The notes under the pieces were generated by a model. It did not search any database, was not told the DNA's origin, and saw only the letters and a list, made by a program, of their open reading frames with translations. The translations under genes were made by a program, and so were the position numbers. Source: Kribbella sp. VKM Ac-2569 (lineage in GTDB: Bacteria > Actinomycetota > Actinomycetes > Propionibacteriales > Kribbellaceae). Taken from it: 64,000 bases of DNA. The DNA lies in contig NZ_SGXJ01000002.1 of the NCBI RefSeq assembly GCF_004216905.1, positions 434,001 through 498,000 of the forward strand, read 5' to 3'. Of this stretch, positions 34,358-42,651 are shown piece by piece; the stretch's first letter is position 1; each line of letters starts with the position of its first letter.

Positions 34358-34472
34358 ACCGTCTCCTTCACAAACCGTAGGCGTACGGACCCCACGCTAA
34401 CCGAGGGTGAGTGCTACCCGCGAGTGGATTCCAGCTCGCGGATATCCCCGGCGGTCGATCGGGCGCCGCTGT

Positions 34473-34491
34473 TAGGTTCGACGTACGTCGA
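34473..34491 (+). promoter_or_regulatory. LysE promoter -10 box and 14-bp palindrome
   Basis: TAGGTT (34473-34478) precedes the perfect palindrome TCGACGTACGTCGA (34478-34491), which would cover the transcription start. A GGGAGGG ribosome site follows at 34492-34498. Confidence 0.55.
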
Positions 34492-34505
34492 GGGAGGGAC
34501 ACGGA

Positions 34506-35156
34506 ATGCTGGTCAGCAACGAGGCACTGCTCGGGATCGCGCTGGTCGAGCTGGGCCTGGTGATCGTGCCGGGACCGAACATGATCTACCTGATCTCCCG
34601 CTCGATCGCCCAGGGCCGCCGCGCGGGCCTGATCTCGCTGGCAGGCGTCGGGCTCGGCTTCCTCACGTACTTGCTCGCGGCAAGCGCCGGCCTCGCGACC
34701 CTCTTCGCGCTGGTCCCTGAGATCTACGTCGCACTGAAACTGGCCGGCGCGGCGTACCTGCTCTGGCTCGCCTGGAACGCATTCCGTCCCGGCGGTACGT
34801 CGGTCTTCGCCACCCAGGAACTCGAGCCGGACCGCCCGCGCAAGCTGTTCGGCATGGGCCTGCTCACCTGCCTGCTGAACCCGAAGATCGCGATCCTCTA
34901 CATCTCGCTGCTCCCCCAGTTCCTCGATCCTTCCCGCGGTCACCTCGGCCTGCAGAGCCTGATCCTCGGCCTCACCCAGCTCGCGGTCGGTGTCGCCATG
35001 AACGCCGTCTTCGTGATCACCGCCGGCTCGGTCGCCGTGTTCCTCGCCCGCCGCCCGACCTGGATGCGCATCCACCGCTACCTCACCGGCACCGCCCTGG
35101 CGGTCTTCGCGATCCGCCTCGCCACCGACCGCGCCCGCCCCCTCGCAACCCACTGA
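34506..35156 (+). CDS. LysE/RhtB-family amino acid exporter
   Basis: 216 aa with six hydrophobic segments. The family signature near the N-terminus is LVIVPGPNMIYLISRSIAQGRRAGLISLAGVGLG; LKLAGAAYLLWLAWNAFR and LLTCLLNPKIAILYISLLPQFLDP follow as usual. It exports an amino acid or derivative by proton antiport; the substrate is not readable. The palindrome at its transcription start suggests a dedicated repressor, which is not encoded next door. Confidence 0.9.
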   Translation: MLVSNEALLGIALVELGLVIVPGPNMIYLISRSIAQGRRAGLISLAGVGLGFLTYLLAASAGLATLFALVPEIYVALKLAGAAYLLWLAWNAFRPGGTSVFATQELEPDRPRKLFGMGLLTCLLNPKIAILYISLLPQFLDPSRGHLGLQSLILGLTQLAVGVAMNAVFVITAGSVAVFLARRPTWMRIHRYLTGTALAVFAIRLATDRARPLATH

Positions 35157-35190
35157 GAACTGTCCGACCCGCCGACTAGCCTCGTCCGGG

Positions 35191-35865
35191 ATGAACGACT
35201 TCGTTGTCGCGTCCGTCCATCGGCTCGTCGCCGCCTGGAGCACCGCGCCGGTCGCCACCCTCGTCCGCGACCGCGGCCTGCCCGCGATCACCCGCGAGTA
35301 CCTGCTCGACACGTTCGCCTGGCAAGACGCGGAGGATGCCACGCGTGCGCTGACCAAGCACTTCGCCGGCGCCCGCTTCGCCGACGAAGTCGAGTACGGC
35401 GTACTCCTCGTCCCGGATCCCTCGAAGCTCGATACCCGCGGCCCGTTGCTGGATGAGGTCCGCCCGACGCCGTCACCCGATGTGTTCGACGAACGTCTGC
35501 CCGCCGGGGTCGCGCTGCCGGGCGATCGCCCGTGGCAGCTCGTGGTGACCGTGATCGGGTCGTACGGACCGTCGCTCGGCAGCTACAACGACGTGATCGC
35601 CTCGGACGACTTCATCGTCGACGGACAGGACACCCGGCAGTGGATGACCCGTCAGGTCTGGGGTGCGCGAGTGCTGCAATGCGGGGCGACCCCTCCGGAC
35701 TGCGAGGACAACGAGCGGTGGACGTTCACGCTGTTCCCCGGTGAGGAACTCGTCGACGGGCAGGCCGAGTCCGGGACAGTGCTGAAGGGCAAGGTCCGGT
35801 TCCGGCTGGGCAAGCCGGACCGCGGTATCGGGTCGGCGCGGGTCGCCCCTGCAGTGCTCGTCTAA
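35191..35865 (+). CDS. Uncharacterised protein
   Basis: 224 aa, no membrane segment, acidic. I do not recognise it. The C-terminal half (PWQLVVTVIGSYGPSLGSYNDVIASDDFIVDGQDTRQWMTRQVWG, later ERWTFTLFPGEELVDG) alternates short strands and ends in GKVRFRLGKPD, suggesting a beta domain. A TAGCCT -10 box at 35177-35182 sits 8 nt before the ATG. It is followed 45 bp later by the phosphotransferase-like gene on the same strand. Confidence 0.6.
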   Translation: MNDFVVASVHRLVAAWSTAPVATLVRDRGLPAITREYLLDTFAWQDAEDATRALTKHFAGARFADEVEYGVLLVPDPSKLDTRGPLLDEVRPTPSPDVFDERLPAGVALPGDRPWQLVVTVIGSYGPSLGSYNDVIASDDFIVDGQDTRQWMTRQVWGARVLQCGATPPDCEDNERWTFTLFPGEELVDGQAESGTVLKGKVRFRLGKPDRGIGSARVAPAVLV

Positions 35866-35909
35866 ATCGTGTGCGGCGCTATTGGCGCTCCCGGATACTT
35901 CTGGGCGTG

Positions 35910-36797
35910 ATGCATGAGGGGCAACTGGATGTGACGGTCGAGCTGGTCGAAGGGCTCGTCAAGGAGCAGTTCCGGGAGTGGAGCGGGCTCGCTGTTCGCG
36001 CCGTACCGTCGCACGGAACCGTCAACGCGTTGTTCCGGATCGGCGATGAACTGGTCGCCCGGTTCCCGATCCTGCCGGGTGATGCAGCGACGGTGCAGCA
36101 GGAGCTCGAGGACGAGGCGGATGCCGCGCAACAGTTGCACGCGATGTCGCCGTACCCGACTCCGGAGCCGATCGCGATCGGTGCGCCAGGCTCGGGTTAT
36201 CCGCTGCCGTGGGCGGTGCAGACCTGGGTGAACGGGACGATCGCGTACGACGCCGACGTCGCCGGGTCGACCGGCTTCGCCGAGGATCTCGCGCGGTTCG
36301 TGCTGGCGCTGCGGGCGCAGCCGACCGAGGGGCGGGTGTTCACGGGCTCGTGGCGTGGCGGGGTGCTGACCTCGCAGGACGAGTACGTCGCGGACGGGCT
36401 GGAGCGCAGCCGCGGGATGATCGACGTGGACGAGCTCGCCCGGTTGTGGGCCGACCTGCGGACGACACCGCGCACCGAACCGGACGCTTGGACGCATCGC
36501 GATCTGATGCCGGGCAACCTGCTCGCGAAGGACGGCCGCCTGGCCGGCGTCATCGACGTCGGCACCTTCACGGTCTCGGACCCCGCGATGGACCTACAGC
36601 CCGCGTGGAACCTCCTCGATCCCACCGCCCGCTCGGCCTTCCGCGTTGCGCTCGGCAGTGACGAGGCCGAGTGGCGCCGCGGCATGGGCTGGTCGTTCGC
36701 CCAGGCCATCGGATGCCTCTGGTACTACGTCGAGACCAACCCGGTCATGTCCCGCACCGCGCACCACACCCTGACCGCACTGCTCAAATCGCCCTAG
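35910..36797 (+). CDS. Aminoglycoside phosphotransferase-family (APH-fold) kinase
   Basis: 295 aa. The kinase-like motifs are readable: LVARFP for the ATP-binding strand, THRDLMPGNLL for the catalytic loop (Brenner motif HxDxxxxN), and GVIDVGTFTVSDPAMDL for the metal-binding D. The family includes antibiotic kinases, but also homoserine, choline and sugar kinases, so resistance should not be assumed. GATACT (35894-35899) lies at leaderless distance from GTG 35907 or ATG 35910. The end overlaps the convergent methyltransferase by 14 bp. Confidence 0.85.
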   Translation: MHEGQLDVTVELVEGLVKEQFREWSGLAVRAVPSHGTVNALFRIGDELVARFPILPGDAATVQQELEDEADAAQQLHAMSPYPTPEPIAIGAPGSGYPLPWAVQTWVNGTIAYDADVAGSTGFAEDLARFVLALRAQPTEGRVFTGSWRGGVLTSQDEYVADGLERSRGMIDVDELARLWADLRTTPRTEPDAWTHRDLMPGNLLAKDGRLAGVIDVGTFTVSDPAMDLQPAWNLLDPTARSAFRVALGSDEAEWRRGMGWSFAQAIGCLWYYVETNPVMSRTAHHTLTALLKSP

Positions 36798-37509
36798 CGA
36801 CGAACACCCATTCTTTCCCGGGCCGATCCGGCGCCTCCCGTACGTCGTCGACCACGAACCCGGCCGCGACCAGCGACTCCTCGACCTCGTCCCGCTCGCG
36901 GAACCGCAGGGTGGACTGCGATGTGAGTACGGCGCCGTCCGACGAGAACACGTACGTGCCCTGGAAGGAAACGAACGGCAGCTCCACCGAGAGCAGATCG
37001 CCCCACGCCTCGACCGTCTCGCCGCCCGCAACCTCCCGCACCTGATGGGTACGCTCGCGCGTCCACTCCTCCCACTGGCGCCGCGCCGGATCCCGCGTCT
37101 CGAACACGAACCTCCCCCGTGGTTCCAACGCGGCCCGCACCCCACGCACCGTCGCCGCCCACTCCTCGTCCGTCAGGAACACCTGCGCCACGTTCCCCGT
37201 CATCAGCGCAAGGTCCACCTGCAACGGCGGCAACGACGTGGCATCCCCATGGATCCACCGCACCCGGTCCGCAAACTCCTTGCCCCGAGCAACCTCCAGC
37301 GAAGCCCCCGCCGGATCCACCCCGACGACATCCACCCCGCTACTGGCGAGCAGACAGGCCAACTCGCCCGTCCCGCACCCCACATCCAGCACCTTTGCCG
37401 CGCCGAACTCCCCGACGATCGCCGCGTAGTGCTCCAGATCCCCCCGATCCGGATCCAGCGCGTCATAAACCGCCGCCAACCGAGGCTCCCCGAACAAAGC
37501 GTCAACCAT
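36784..37509 (-). CDS. Class I SAM-dependent methyltransferase
   Basis: 241 aa from ATG 37509 (MVDALFGEPRLAAVYDALDPDRGDL). Motif I is VLDVGCGTGELACLLA, followed by VVGVDPAGASLEVAR and DLALMTGNVAQVFLTDEEW. It is of the Methyltransf_25/11 type, small-molecule substrate unknown. The open frame extends 11 codons upstream without a start signal. The structured repeat at 37551..37657 lies immediately upstream and would be in its 5' region. Confidence 0.85.
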   Translation of the reverse strand: MVDALFGEPRLAAVYDALDPDRGDLEHYAAIVGEFGAAKVLDVGCGTGELACLLASSGVDVVGVDPAGASLEVARGKEFADRVRWIHGDATSLPPLQVDLALMTGNVAQVFLTDEEWAATVRGVRAALEPRGRFVFETRDPARRQWEEWTRERTHQVREVAGGETVEAWGDLLSVELPFVSFQGTYVFSSDGAVLTSQSTLRFRERDEVEESLVAAGFVVDDVREAPDRPGKEWVFVARAI

Positions 37510-37550
37510 GCCCGCGACCGTAACCCGCTGCCCTCGGTCCATCCACTGTT

Positions 37551-37657
37551 TTTGTACCTAAGAACAGGAAGTACATGTCTACGTATAGCCGCCGCCACGC
37601 CTGACCGGACGCCGCGGCGCCCTCGAATCGGGCACACCTCCTGTCCTTAGCGCACAC
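37551..37657. repeat. Structured repeat element, copy A
   Basis: About 107 bp. The left end CCTAAGAACAGGAAGTAC and right end CCTCCTGTCCTTAGCGCACA are near-inverted copies of each other and match the ends of copy B (61796..61903). The interior differs from copy B but is also rich in inverted repeats. It lies between the stop of the ABC-2 permease gene (37660) and the methyltransferase start (37509), both on the minus strand. Confidence 0.6.
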
Positions 37658-37659
37658 CC

Positions 37660-38445
37660 TCACGAGGTCGCTCCGGTGTACCGCCGCAACCCCGCGCGCC
37701 AAGCTAGCGCCGCTAGCGCGGCTGCGCCGGCTGCCGCCCCGACGGCGGCGAGTAGCACGCCGAGCTGTGGTCCGCGGAGTAGTGCGGTTGACGGGACGCT
37801 TGCGATGAGCGCCATCGGGAAGACGTAGGTGAGGAGGATGCGAAGCGGGCGGGCGAAGACGTCCGTCGGGTAGCGGCCGAGTTGCCAGGCCGAGTGGTAG
37901 AAGACGTCCAACTGCAGCTTCGGCGCCCAGAACGCCAAGCAGGCCAGCAGCACGCTCAACGCCCAGGTCACCACCGTCCCCGCCATGACCAGCACCAACC
38001 AACTCATCACCCCGGCAGCACCCGGCGATCGATCAGCGACCCCGATCCCCCAGGCCAGCACGCCGACCCCAAGGACAACCTGGATCAGTTGCAGCGGCGA
38101 CGACAACGACAGGCTGGACAGGAACAAACTCGGAGCCGGCTGCAACAAGTAGCCGTCCAGCTTCCCCTCGCGGATCCCGGTCTCGGGGAACCACGACAGG
38201 TTCGGGTCGATGAACGTCGTCCGCAGGCCGGTGATCAGCTGATACGTGCCGATCAGGACCAGGAACTCCGCCTTTGACCAGCCCGCCAGCGTGTCGGCCC
38301 GGGTGAACACGATCAGCACGGCTGCAATCGCCGTACCCAGACCTGTGAACGCGAGCAGCACGTCGAAGACGAGGTTGACGCGGAAGGCCACGCTCCGGCG
38401 CAGGGACATCGAGAAGCCGGCCGCCAGCAAACGAAGAAGCTTCAC
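37660..38445 (-). CDS. ABC-2 type exporter permease
   Basis: 261 aa with six hydrophobic segments. It begins VKLLRLLAAGFSMSLRRSVAFRVNLVFDVLLAFTGLG and contains GLRTTFIDPNLSWFPETGIREGKLDGYLLQPA, a pattern of the ABC-2 family (DUF990/YvfS-like). The GTG start overlaps the stop of the preceding permease gene (GTGA). With the next two genes upstream it forms an ATPase-permease-permease exporter. Substrate unknown. Confidence 0.85.
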   Translation of the reverse strand: MKLLRLLAAGFSMSLRRSVAFRVNLVFDVLLAFTGLGTAIAAVLIVFTRADTLAGWSKAEFLVLIGTYQLITGLRTTFIDPNLSWFPETGIREGKLDGYLLQPAPSLFLSSLSLSSPLQLIQVVLGVGVLAWGIGVADRSPGAAGVMSWLVLVMAGTVVTWALSVLLACLAFWAPKLQLDVFYHSAWQLGRYPTDVFARPLRILLTYVFPMALIASVPSTALLRGPQLGVLLAAVGAAAGAAALAALAWRAGLRRYTGATS

Positions 38446-39197
38446 GAGCCCACCGCCGTGTACCGACGGATGCCAACTCTCCACAGGACCATGACCACGC
38501 CAACCAGCCCGACAATCCACATCAGCTGATAGACGAGCAATCCACCGCCCCGCGTCCCGGCGGCGATCTCGGCCGGCAAACCGCTCATCCCGTAGAACGG
38601 CAGCACCTCCGCAACCCGCCGCAACCCGTCCGGCAGCAACCCGATCGGCGCCGCCGTACCGCCGAACAGGAACACCAACTGGCTCCCGAACCCCACCACC
38701 GCATGCACCCGATCCGTCCAGAACGCCGTCAACGACAGCAGGAACGTCCACAGGAAAACGAGCACCGCGGCCAGCACGAGGTACGGCGTACTCCGCACCA
38801 CCGCCCACCAGTCGAACCCGACCTGCAACGCGATCCCGGTGAGCAGCACGATCGGTGCCCCGAGCAACGTCAACCAGGCCCGGATCGCGAGATTCATGCC
38901 GATCACGCCGACCACCACCGGCTGCGGGCGGAGCAGTTCGTGGCTGAGCGTCCCGTTGTAGATCCGTTCGGAAAACGTGTGCTGCTCGAACGACTCGGTC
39001 ATCAGCGTCACCAGGATGACCGCGACGTAGTACCGCGCGATCGCCGGATCGTCCGGATAGACCGCGGACCACACGAACAACCCGATCAGCGGTGCGACCA
39101 CGGCCTGCACCACGAGCGTCAGCAGGAACCACCACGCGCCGGACCACTCCAGCACCTCCTGACGGAGCCGGAATCCCAGCAGTACTGCGGTTCTCAT
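38442..39197 (-). CDS. ABC-2 type exporter permease
   Basis: 251 aa, six membrane segments. RTAVLLGFRLRQEVLEWSGAWWFLLTLVVQAVVAPLIGLFVWSAVYP at the start and FSERIYNGTLSHELLRPQPV in the loop after segment two match the same ABC-2 subfamily as its partner. ATG 39197 overlaps the ATPase stop (ATGA); the longer open frame upstream is antisense of nothing but overlaps the ATPase, so it is rejected. Confidence 0.85.
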   Translation of the reverse strand: MRTAVLLGFRLRQEVLEWSGAWWFLLTLVVQAVVAPLIGLFVWSAVYPDDPAIARYYVAVILVTLMTESFEQHTFSERIYNGTLSHELLRPQPVVVGVIGMNLAIRAWLTLLGAPIVLLTGIALQVGFDWWAVVRSTPYLVLAAVLVFLWTFLLSLTAFWTDRVHAVVGFGSQLVFLFGGTAAPIGLLPDGLRRVAEVLPFYGMSGLPAEIAAGTRGGGLLVYQLMWIVGLVGVVMVLWRVGIRRYTAVGS

Positions 39198-40162
39198 CGC
39201 AGCCCCTCGCGGTACGCCTGGTCGATGACCTTCTCCAGCGGCGGCTCCTCCACCGCGAGGTCCACGACCTCCAACGCCTGCAGCAAACGGCCCGTCGTAC
39301 CTGCGACCTCGTCCCGCGGCACCCGGAGAACCCATCGCCCGTCCGCCTTGTCGACCACCTCACCAAACGACGAAGGGTCGCCTTGCGTCGAGATCCGGAT
39401 CAGCTTGTACGGCGACAGGCGCGCGGACAGTTCCGCGAGCGGACCGTCGTACTGGACCTTGCCCTTGTCGATCAGGATCAGGCGCGGGCACAGGGACGCG
39501 ACGTCGGCCATGTAGTGGCTGGTCAGGAGTACGGTCGCGCCGGTCTGCTCGACGTACTCCTGCACGAACTCGCGGATCTGGCTCGCGGCAGTGACGTCGA
39601 GGCCGATCGTTGGCTCGTCGAGGAACAGCACCTCGGGGTGGTAGATCAGCGCCATCGCCAGCCCGACCCGCATCCGCTCGCCGAGGCTGAGTGCGCGGAG
39701 TTGCCGCTCGAGCAGCGGTTCGAGCTCGAGGAGCGCTTCGAGGTCGGCCAGGGTACGGCGGAATGTGGTGCGCGGGACGTCGTACAGCAGGCGCTGGTAC
39801 TCAAGGGAGTCCATCACGGTCAGCTCCTGTGAACCGCCGACCGGTTGGCTGCCGCGAACGAACGCGATCCGCTTGAGAAAGGCGGAGCGGCGTTGCCAGG
39901 GGACTGTGCCGAGGACCTGGACCGCGCCGCTGGTCGGGTGGAGGATCCCGGAGAGGATCTTCATCGTCGTGGTCTTGCCGGCGCCGTTCGGGCCGATGAA
40001 CCCCGCGACCTCACCCGGGGCGATCGTGAACGACACCTCGTCGAGGGCCTGGACGGTTTTGTACTCGCGGCGTACCAGCGAACCGAACGCCGCCCGCAGC
40101 CCGCCTTTGCGAACCGGAGCCTTGTAGGACATCGAGAGGTTTTCCACCTCGACTGCAGTCAT
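39194..40162 (-). CDS. ABC exporter ATP-binding protein
   Basis: 322 aa from ATG 40162. Walker A GPNGAGKTT, signature LSLGERMRVGLAMAL, Walker B VLFLDEPTIGLDVT and the switch LLTSHYMADV are intact. The domain layout, with a stretch KAPVRKGGLRAAFGSLVRREYKTVQALDEVSFTI before Walker A and a C-terminal 80-residue tail, is that of ATPases paired with ABC-2 permeases of the viologen/daunorubicin-resistance type. The promoter region contains the large palindrome shared with the divergent WYL regulator. Confidence 0.92.
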   Translation of the reverse strand: MTAVEVENLSMSYKAPVRKGGLRAAFGSLVRREYKTVQALDEVSFTIAPGEVAGFIGPNGAGKTTTMKILSGILHPTSGAVQVLGTVPWQRRSAFLKRIAFVRGSQPVGGSQELTVMDSLEYQRLLYDVPRTTFRRTLADLEALLELEPLLERQLRALSLGERMRVGLAMALIYHPEVLFLDEPTIGLDVTAASQIREFVQEYVEQTGATVLLTSHYMADVASLCPRLILIDKGKVQYDGPLAELSARLSPYKLIRISTQGDPSSFGEVVDKADGRWVLRVPRDEVAGTTGRLLQALEVVDLAVEEPPLEKVIDQAYREGLR

Positions 40163-40176
40163 GGTGACGACCGTTG

Positions 40177-40211
40177 CAGGAAAAGACGCCAGCTTCTGGC
40201 TTGTTTTCCTG
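40177..40211. promoter_or_regulatory. 35-bp nested palindrome between ABC exporter and WYL regulator
   Basis: Outer arms CAGGAAAA (40177-40184) and TTTTCCTG (40204-40211) and inner arms GCCAG (40188-40192) and CTGGC (40196-40200) are exact inverted pairs with symmetrical 3-nt spacers. It is 14 bp before the regulator start and 15 bp before the exporter start. Confidence 0.7.
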
Positions 40212-40224
40212 AGATAGTCGGAGG

Positions 40225-41166
40225 ATGCGTGCCGAACGGCTCCTCCGACTGCTGCTGCACCTGCAGACCCGCGGTCAGTCGACGGTCGCGCAACTGTCTG
40301 CCGCCCTCGATGTCTCGCCGCGCACGATCCAGCGCGACCTGGACGCATTGAGCCTTGCCGGCGTCCCGGTGTACTCAATCCGCGGGCGAGCCGGTGGGTG
40401 GACGCTGCTGCCGGACTACCGCAGCCGGCTGACCGGGCTGACGCCGTCGGAGGTCATGTCGGTGTTCGTCGGCGCGACCGCCCACGTGCTCGCCGACCTC
40501 GGCCTCGACGCCTCCAGCGAACTCGCCGTCACCAAGCTGATCGCATCACTTCCCGAAGGCACGCGCCGCGAGGCCGAGTACGCCCGCCAACGCCTCCTGA
40601 TCGACCACGCCGGCTGGGACGACCGCCGCGAAACCCCGCGCTGGCTGGACCTCTGCCGCCAAGCCCTCTGGGAAGAACGCCGCCTCGAAATCACGTACGG
40701 CGAAGCCACCGACGGAGATCGGCGTGGGACGTTCGCGATCTCGCCTCTCGGGCTGGTCGCCAAGGCGCGCACCTGGTACCTGGTCGCCGCCCGCACCGAC
40801 GGTCGCCTCCGCACCTACCGCCTGTCCCGCCTGACCTCGGCCGAGCTCACCAACGACATCTTCACCCGACCCGCCGACTTCGACCTGGCCGACTACTGGG
40901 CCCAGTCCCAGCGCGAGTTCCAGGCCTCGCGCCCGTCGTACCCGATCGTCCTGAAAGTCCGCGACCACGCCATCCGCCGCTTCCGCCCGACCGCCCCGAT
41001 GCTCCCCGCCGACGACAACTGGTGGATCATCCACACCGACCTCGAAAACCCCCACGAAGCCCAAGCCGCCGTCCTGGCCCAGGCCGGCGCCGCCCAAGTC
41101 ATAGCCCCACCCGAACTAATCACCCTCGTCCACAACGCCGCCCACGAAATCGCAAACGCCCACTAA
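40225..41166 (+). CDS. WYL-domain transcriptional regulator (YafY type)
   Basis: 313 aa. The N-terminal DeoR-like winged helix is RAERLLRLLLHLQTRGQSTVAQLSAALDVSPRTIQRDLDALSLAGVPVYSIRGRAGGW. The WYL domain begins about 150, with the family's P-L-G-L-V-x-K-x-x-x-W-Y-L as ISPLGLVAKARTWYLVAAR and YRLSRLTSAEL. WYL regulators often sense nucleic acid or small ligands and control the neighbour genes. GATAGT (40213-40218) is 6 nt before the ATG, so it is leaderless. It ends 4 bp into the convergent aminopeptidase gene. Confidence 0.92.
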   Translation: MRAERLLRLLLHLQTRGQSTVAQLSAALDVSPRTIQRDLDALSLAGVPVYSIRGRAGGWTLLPDYRSRLTGLTPSEVMSVFVGATAHVLADLGLDASSELAVTKLIASLPEGTRREAEYARQRLLIDHAGWDDRRETPRWLDLCRQALWEERRLEITYGEATDGDRRGTFAISPLGLVAKARTWYLVAARTDGRLRTYRLSRLTSAELTNDIFTRPADFDLADYWAQSQREFQASRPSYPIVLKVRDHAIRRFRPTAPMLPADDNWWIIHTDLENPHEAQAAVLAQAGAAQVIAPPELITLVHNAAHEIANAH

Positions 41167-41939
41167 TGCACCTTCGGGAGGGTGAGGATTTCAGGGCCGT
41201 TGTCGGTGATGGCGATGGTGTGTTCGGTGTGGGCGGTGCGGCAGCCGGTGATGCTGCGGAGGGTCCAGCCGTCGTCGTCGGTGACGAGTTCGGCGGTGTC
41301 CTGCATGACCCACGGTTCGAGGGCGAGCAGCAGGCCGGGGCGGAGTTTGTAGCCGCGGCCGGGGCGGCCCGTGTTCGAGACGTGCGGGTCCTGGTGCATC
41401 GTCGAGCCGATGCCGTGACCGCCGAACTCGGTGTTGATCGGGTACCCGGCCGCGCCGAGCACGGTCCCGATCGCCCGCGAGATGTCGCCGATTCGGGCCC
41501 CGGGAACAGCGGCCGCGATCCCCTCGGCCAGTGCACGTTCGGTCGTGCTGATCATCGCGACGTCCTCGGGGGCCTTGGATTCGCCCACGATGAAGCTGAT
41601 CGCCGCGTCTGCCGCGATCCCTCCCAGGGAGACGGCGAGATCAAGCGTCAGCAGGTCACCGTCGGCGAGTTGGTAGTCGGACGGCTTTCCGTGCAGTACG
41701 GCGTCGTTGACCGCCGTACAGATGTAGTGACCGAACGGCCCACGTCCGAACGACGCCTCGTAATCGACGTAGCAGGACTGCCCTCCGGCCTCGGCGATCA
41801 AGCCCTTCGTCCACTGGTTGATGTCCAGCAGGTTCGTGCCGACCGAGGTCCGGCTCTTCAGCGTCTGCAGAATCCCACCGACCAGGGCGCCCGATTCTTT
41901 CGCTTGGGCCAGTTGGCGGGGGTCCAGGATCTCGATCAT
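41163..41939 (-). CDS. map: Type I methionine aminopeptidase, probably an accessory copy
   Basis: 258 aa from ATG 41939. The pita-bread metal ligands are visible: DLLTLDLAVSLGGIAADAA for the two aspartates, GGHGIGSTMHQDPHV for the histidine, LALEPWV for the first glutamate and HTEHTIAIT for the last. It lacks the N-terminal SH3-binding extension of the long actinobacterial MapB. It removes initiator methionine, and its pairing with an XRE regulator is unlike a housekeeping map beside adk/infA, hence accessory. A GAGAGG site precedes the ATG by 9 nt. Confidence 0.85.
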   Translation of the reverse strand: MIEILDPRQLAQAKESGALVGGILQTLKSRTSVGTNLLDINQWTKGLIAEAGGQSCYVDYEASFGRGPFGHYICTAVNDAVLHGKPSDYQLADGDLLTLDLAVSLGGIAADAAISFIVGESKAPEDVAMISTTERALAEGIAAAVPGARIGDISRAIGTVLGAAGYPINTEFGGHGIGSTMHQDPHVSNTGRPGRGYKLRPGLLLALEPWVMQDTAELVTDDDGWTLRSITGCRTAHTEHTIAITDNGPEILTLPKVH

Positions 41940-41965
41940 GCGCGGCCTCTCGTGTCCATCCAATA

Positions 41966-41995
41966 ACTATACCGGCCATATTATCCCGGTACTAT
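41966..41995. promoter_or_regulatory. Face-to-face promoters and shared operator, map / XRE regulator
   Basis: TATAGT (41966-41971, minus) and TACTAT (41990-41995, plus) are -10 boxes for the two divergent genes. The inverted repeat TACCGG (41970-41975) ... CCGGTA (41986-41991), spaced 10 nt, lies between and overlaps both, so one bound protein would cover both promoters. Confidence 0.55.
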
Positions 41996-42004
41996 CATCG
42001 GATC

Positions 42005-42271
42005 ATGGTCCGGCTGCCGCTCACCCCCGCGGAGGTCGAGCGCGGCGAGCGCCTCGGCACCCTACTTCGCCGCGCCCGGGGCGATCGCTCGATGCTCCAG
42101 ACCGCCCTCGACGCCGGCGTCTCCCCCGAGACCCTCCGCAAGATCGAGTCCGGCCGCGTAGCCACCCCGGCCTTCCCCACCATCGCCGCCATAGCCGACG
42201 TCCTCGGCCTCTCCCTCGACACCTTGTGGACCGAGGTCAACCAGACCGAACCGAAGAGACTGGTCTCCTAG
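42005..42271 (+). CDS. XRE-family helix-turn-helix regulator
   Basis: 88 aa, essentially only a Cro/C1-type DNA-binding domain: RLGTLLRRARGDRSMLQTALDAGVSPETLRKIESGRVATPAFPTIAAIADVLGLSLDTLW. There is no effector domain. It is divergent from map and likely represses both genes through the operator at 41970-41991. It ends 4 bp from the convergent gene at 42276. Confidence 0.85.
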   Translation: MVRLPLTPAEVERGERLGTLLRRARGDRSMLQTALDAGVSPETLRKIESGRVATPAFPTIAAIADVLGLSLDTLWTEVNQTEPKRLVS

Positions 42272-42275
42272 ACCG

Positions 42276-42620
42276 TCAATCTTCGCGGATCACGACGGCG
42301 AAGAAGCCGCTGCACCAGAAAGCGAAGAAGTCCTCTCCCTCCGCCACGCGGTAGCTGATGTTCTCCAACTGGTCCGCAGCGACGTCCCTGACGGAGATCA
42401 CATCCAAATGCGCGGGAACGAAGGGGGGCCAGGACACCTGGAGGTCGACCACCTCCAAGAACGTCACCTCCAGCCGTGACCAGCCGTCCACCGACTCGGT
42501 GGTCAGGCGCACCGTCTGCCCGGACTGCTCGTGGCGGACCACGAAGCTCCGCAGGATCGGTATATCGATCGTCCGTAGGCGCGACCAGCCCACGGCGTCG
42601 TTGGTCACCGTCTCCATCAT
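42276..42620 (-). CDS. Uncharacterised small protein
   Basis: 114 aa, predicted beta-rich, no signal or membrane segment. I do not recognise it. Repeated hydrophobic strand patterns (IPILRSFVVRHEQSGQTVRLTTESVDGWSRLEVTFLEVVDLQVSW) resemble small immunity-type or binding proteins, but this is only an impression. It lies 31 bp downstream of the PNPOx-like gene on the same strand and may be co-transcribed. The start may be either of two tandem ATGs. Confidence 0.6.
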   Translation of the reverse strand: MMETVTNDAVGWSRLRTIDIPILRSFVVRHEQSGQTVRLTTESVDGWSRLEVTFLEVVDLQVSWPPFVPAHLDVISVRDVAADQLENISYRVAEGEDFFAFWCSGFFAVVIRED

Positions 42621-42651
42621 CCGAGGAACCTCCGAACGAACACCACCGGGC

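Noticed and set aside
35910..36797. Aminoglycoside resistance gene
   Set aside because: Only the APH kinase fold is supported; chromosomal actinobacterial members are mostly metabolic kinases, and there is no mobile or resistance context.
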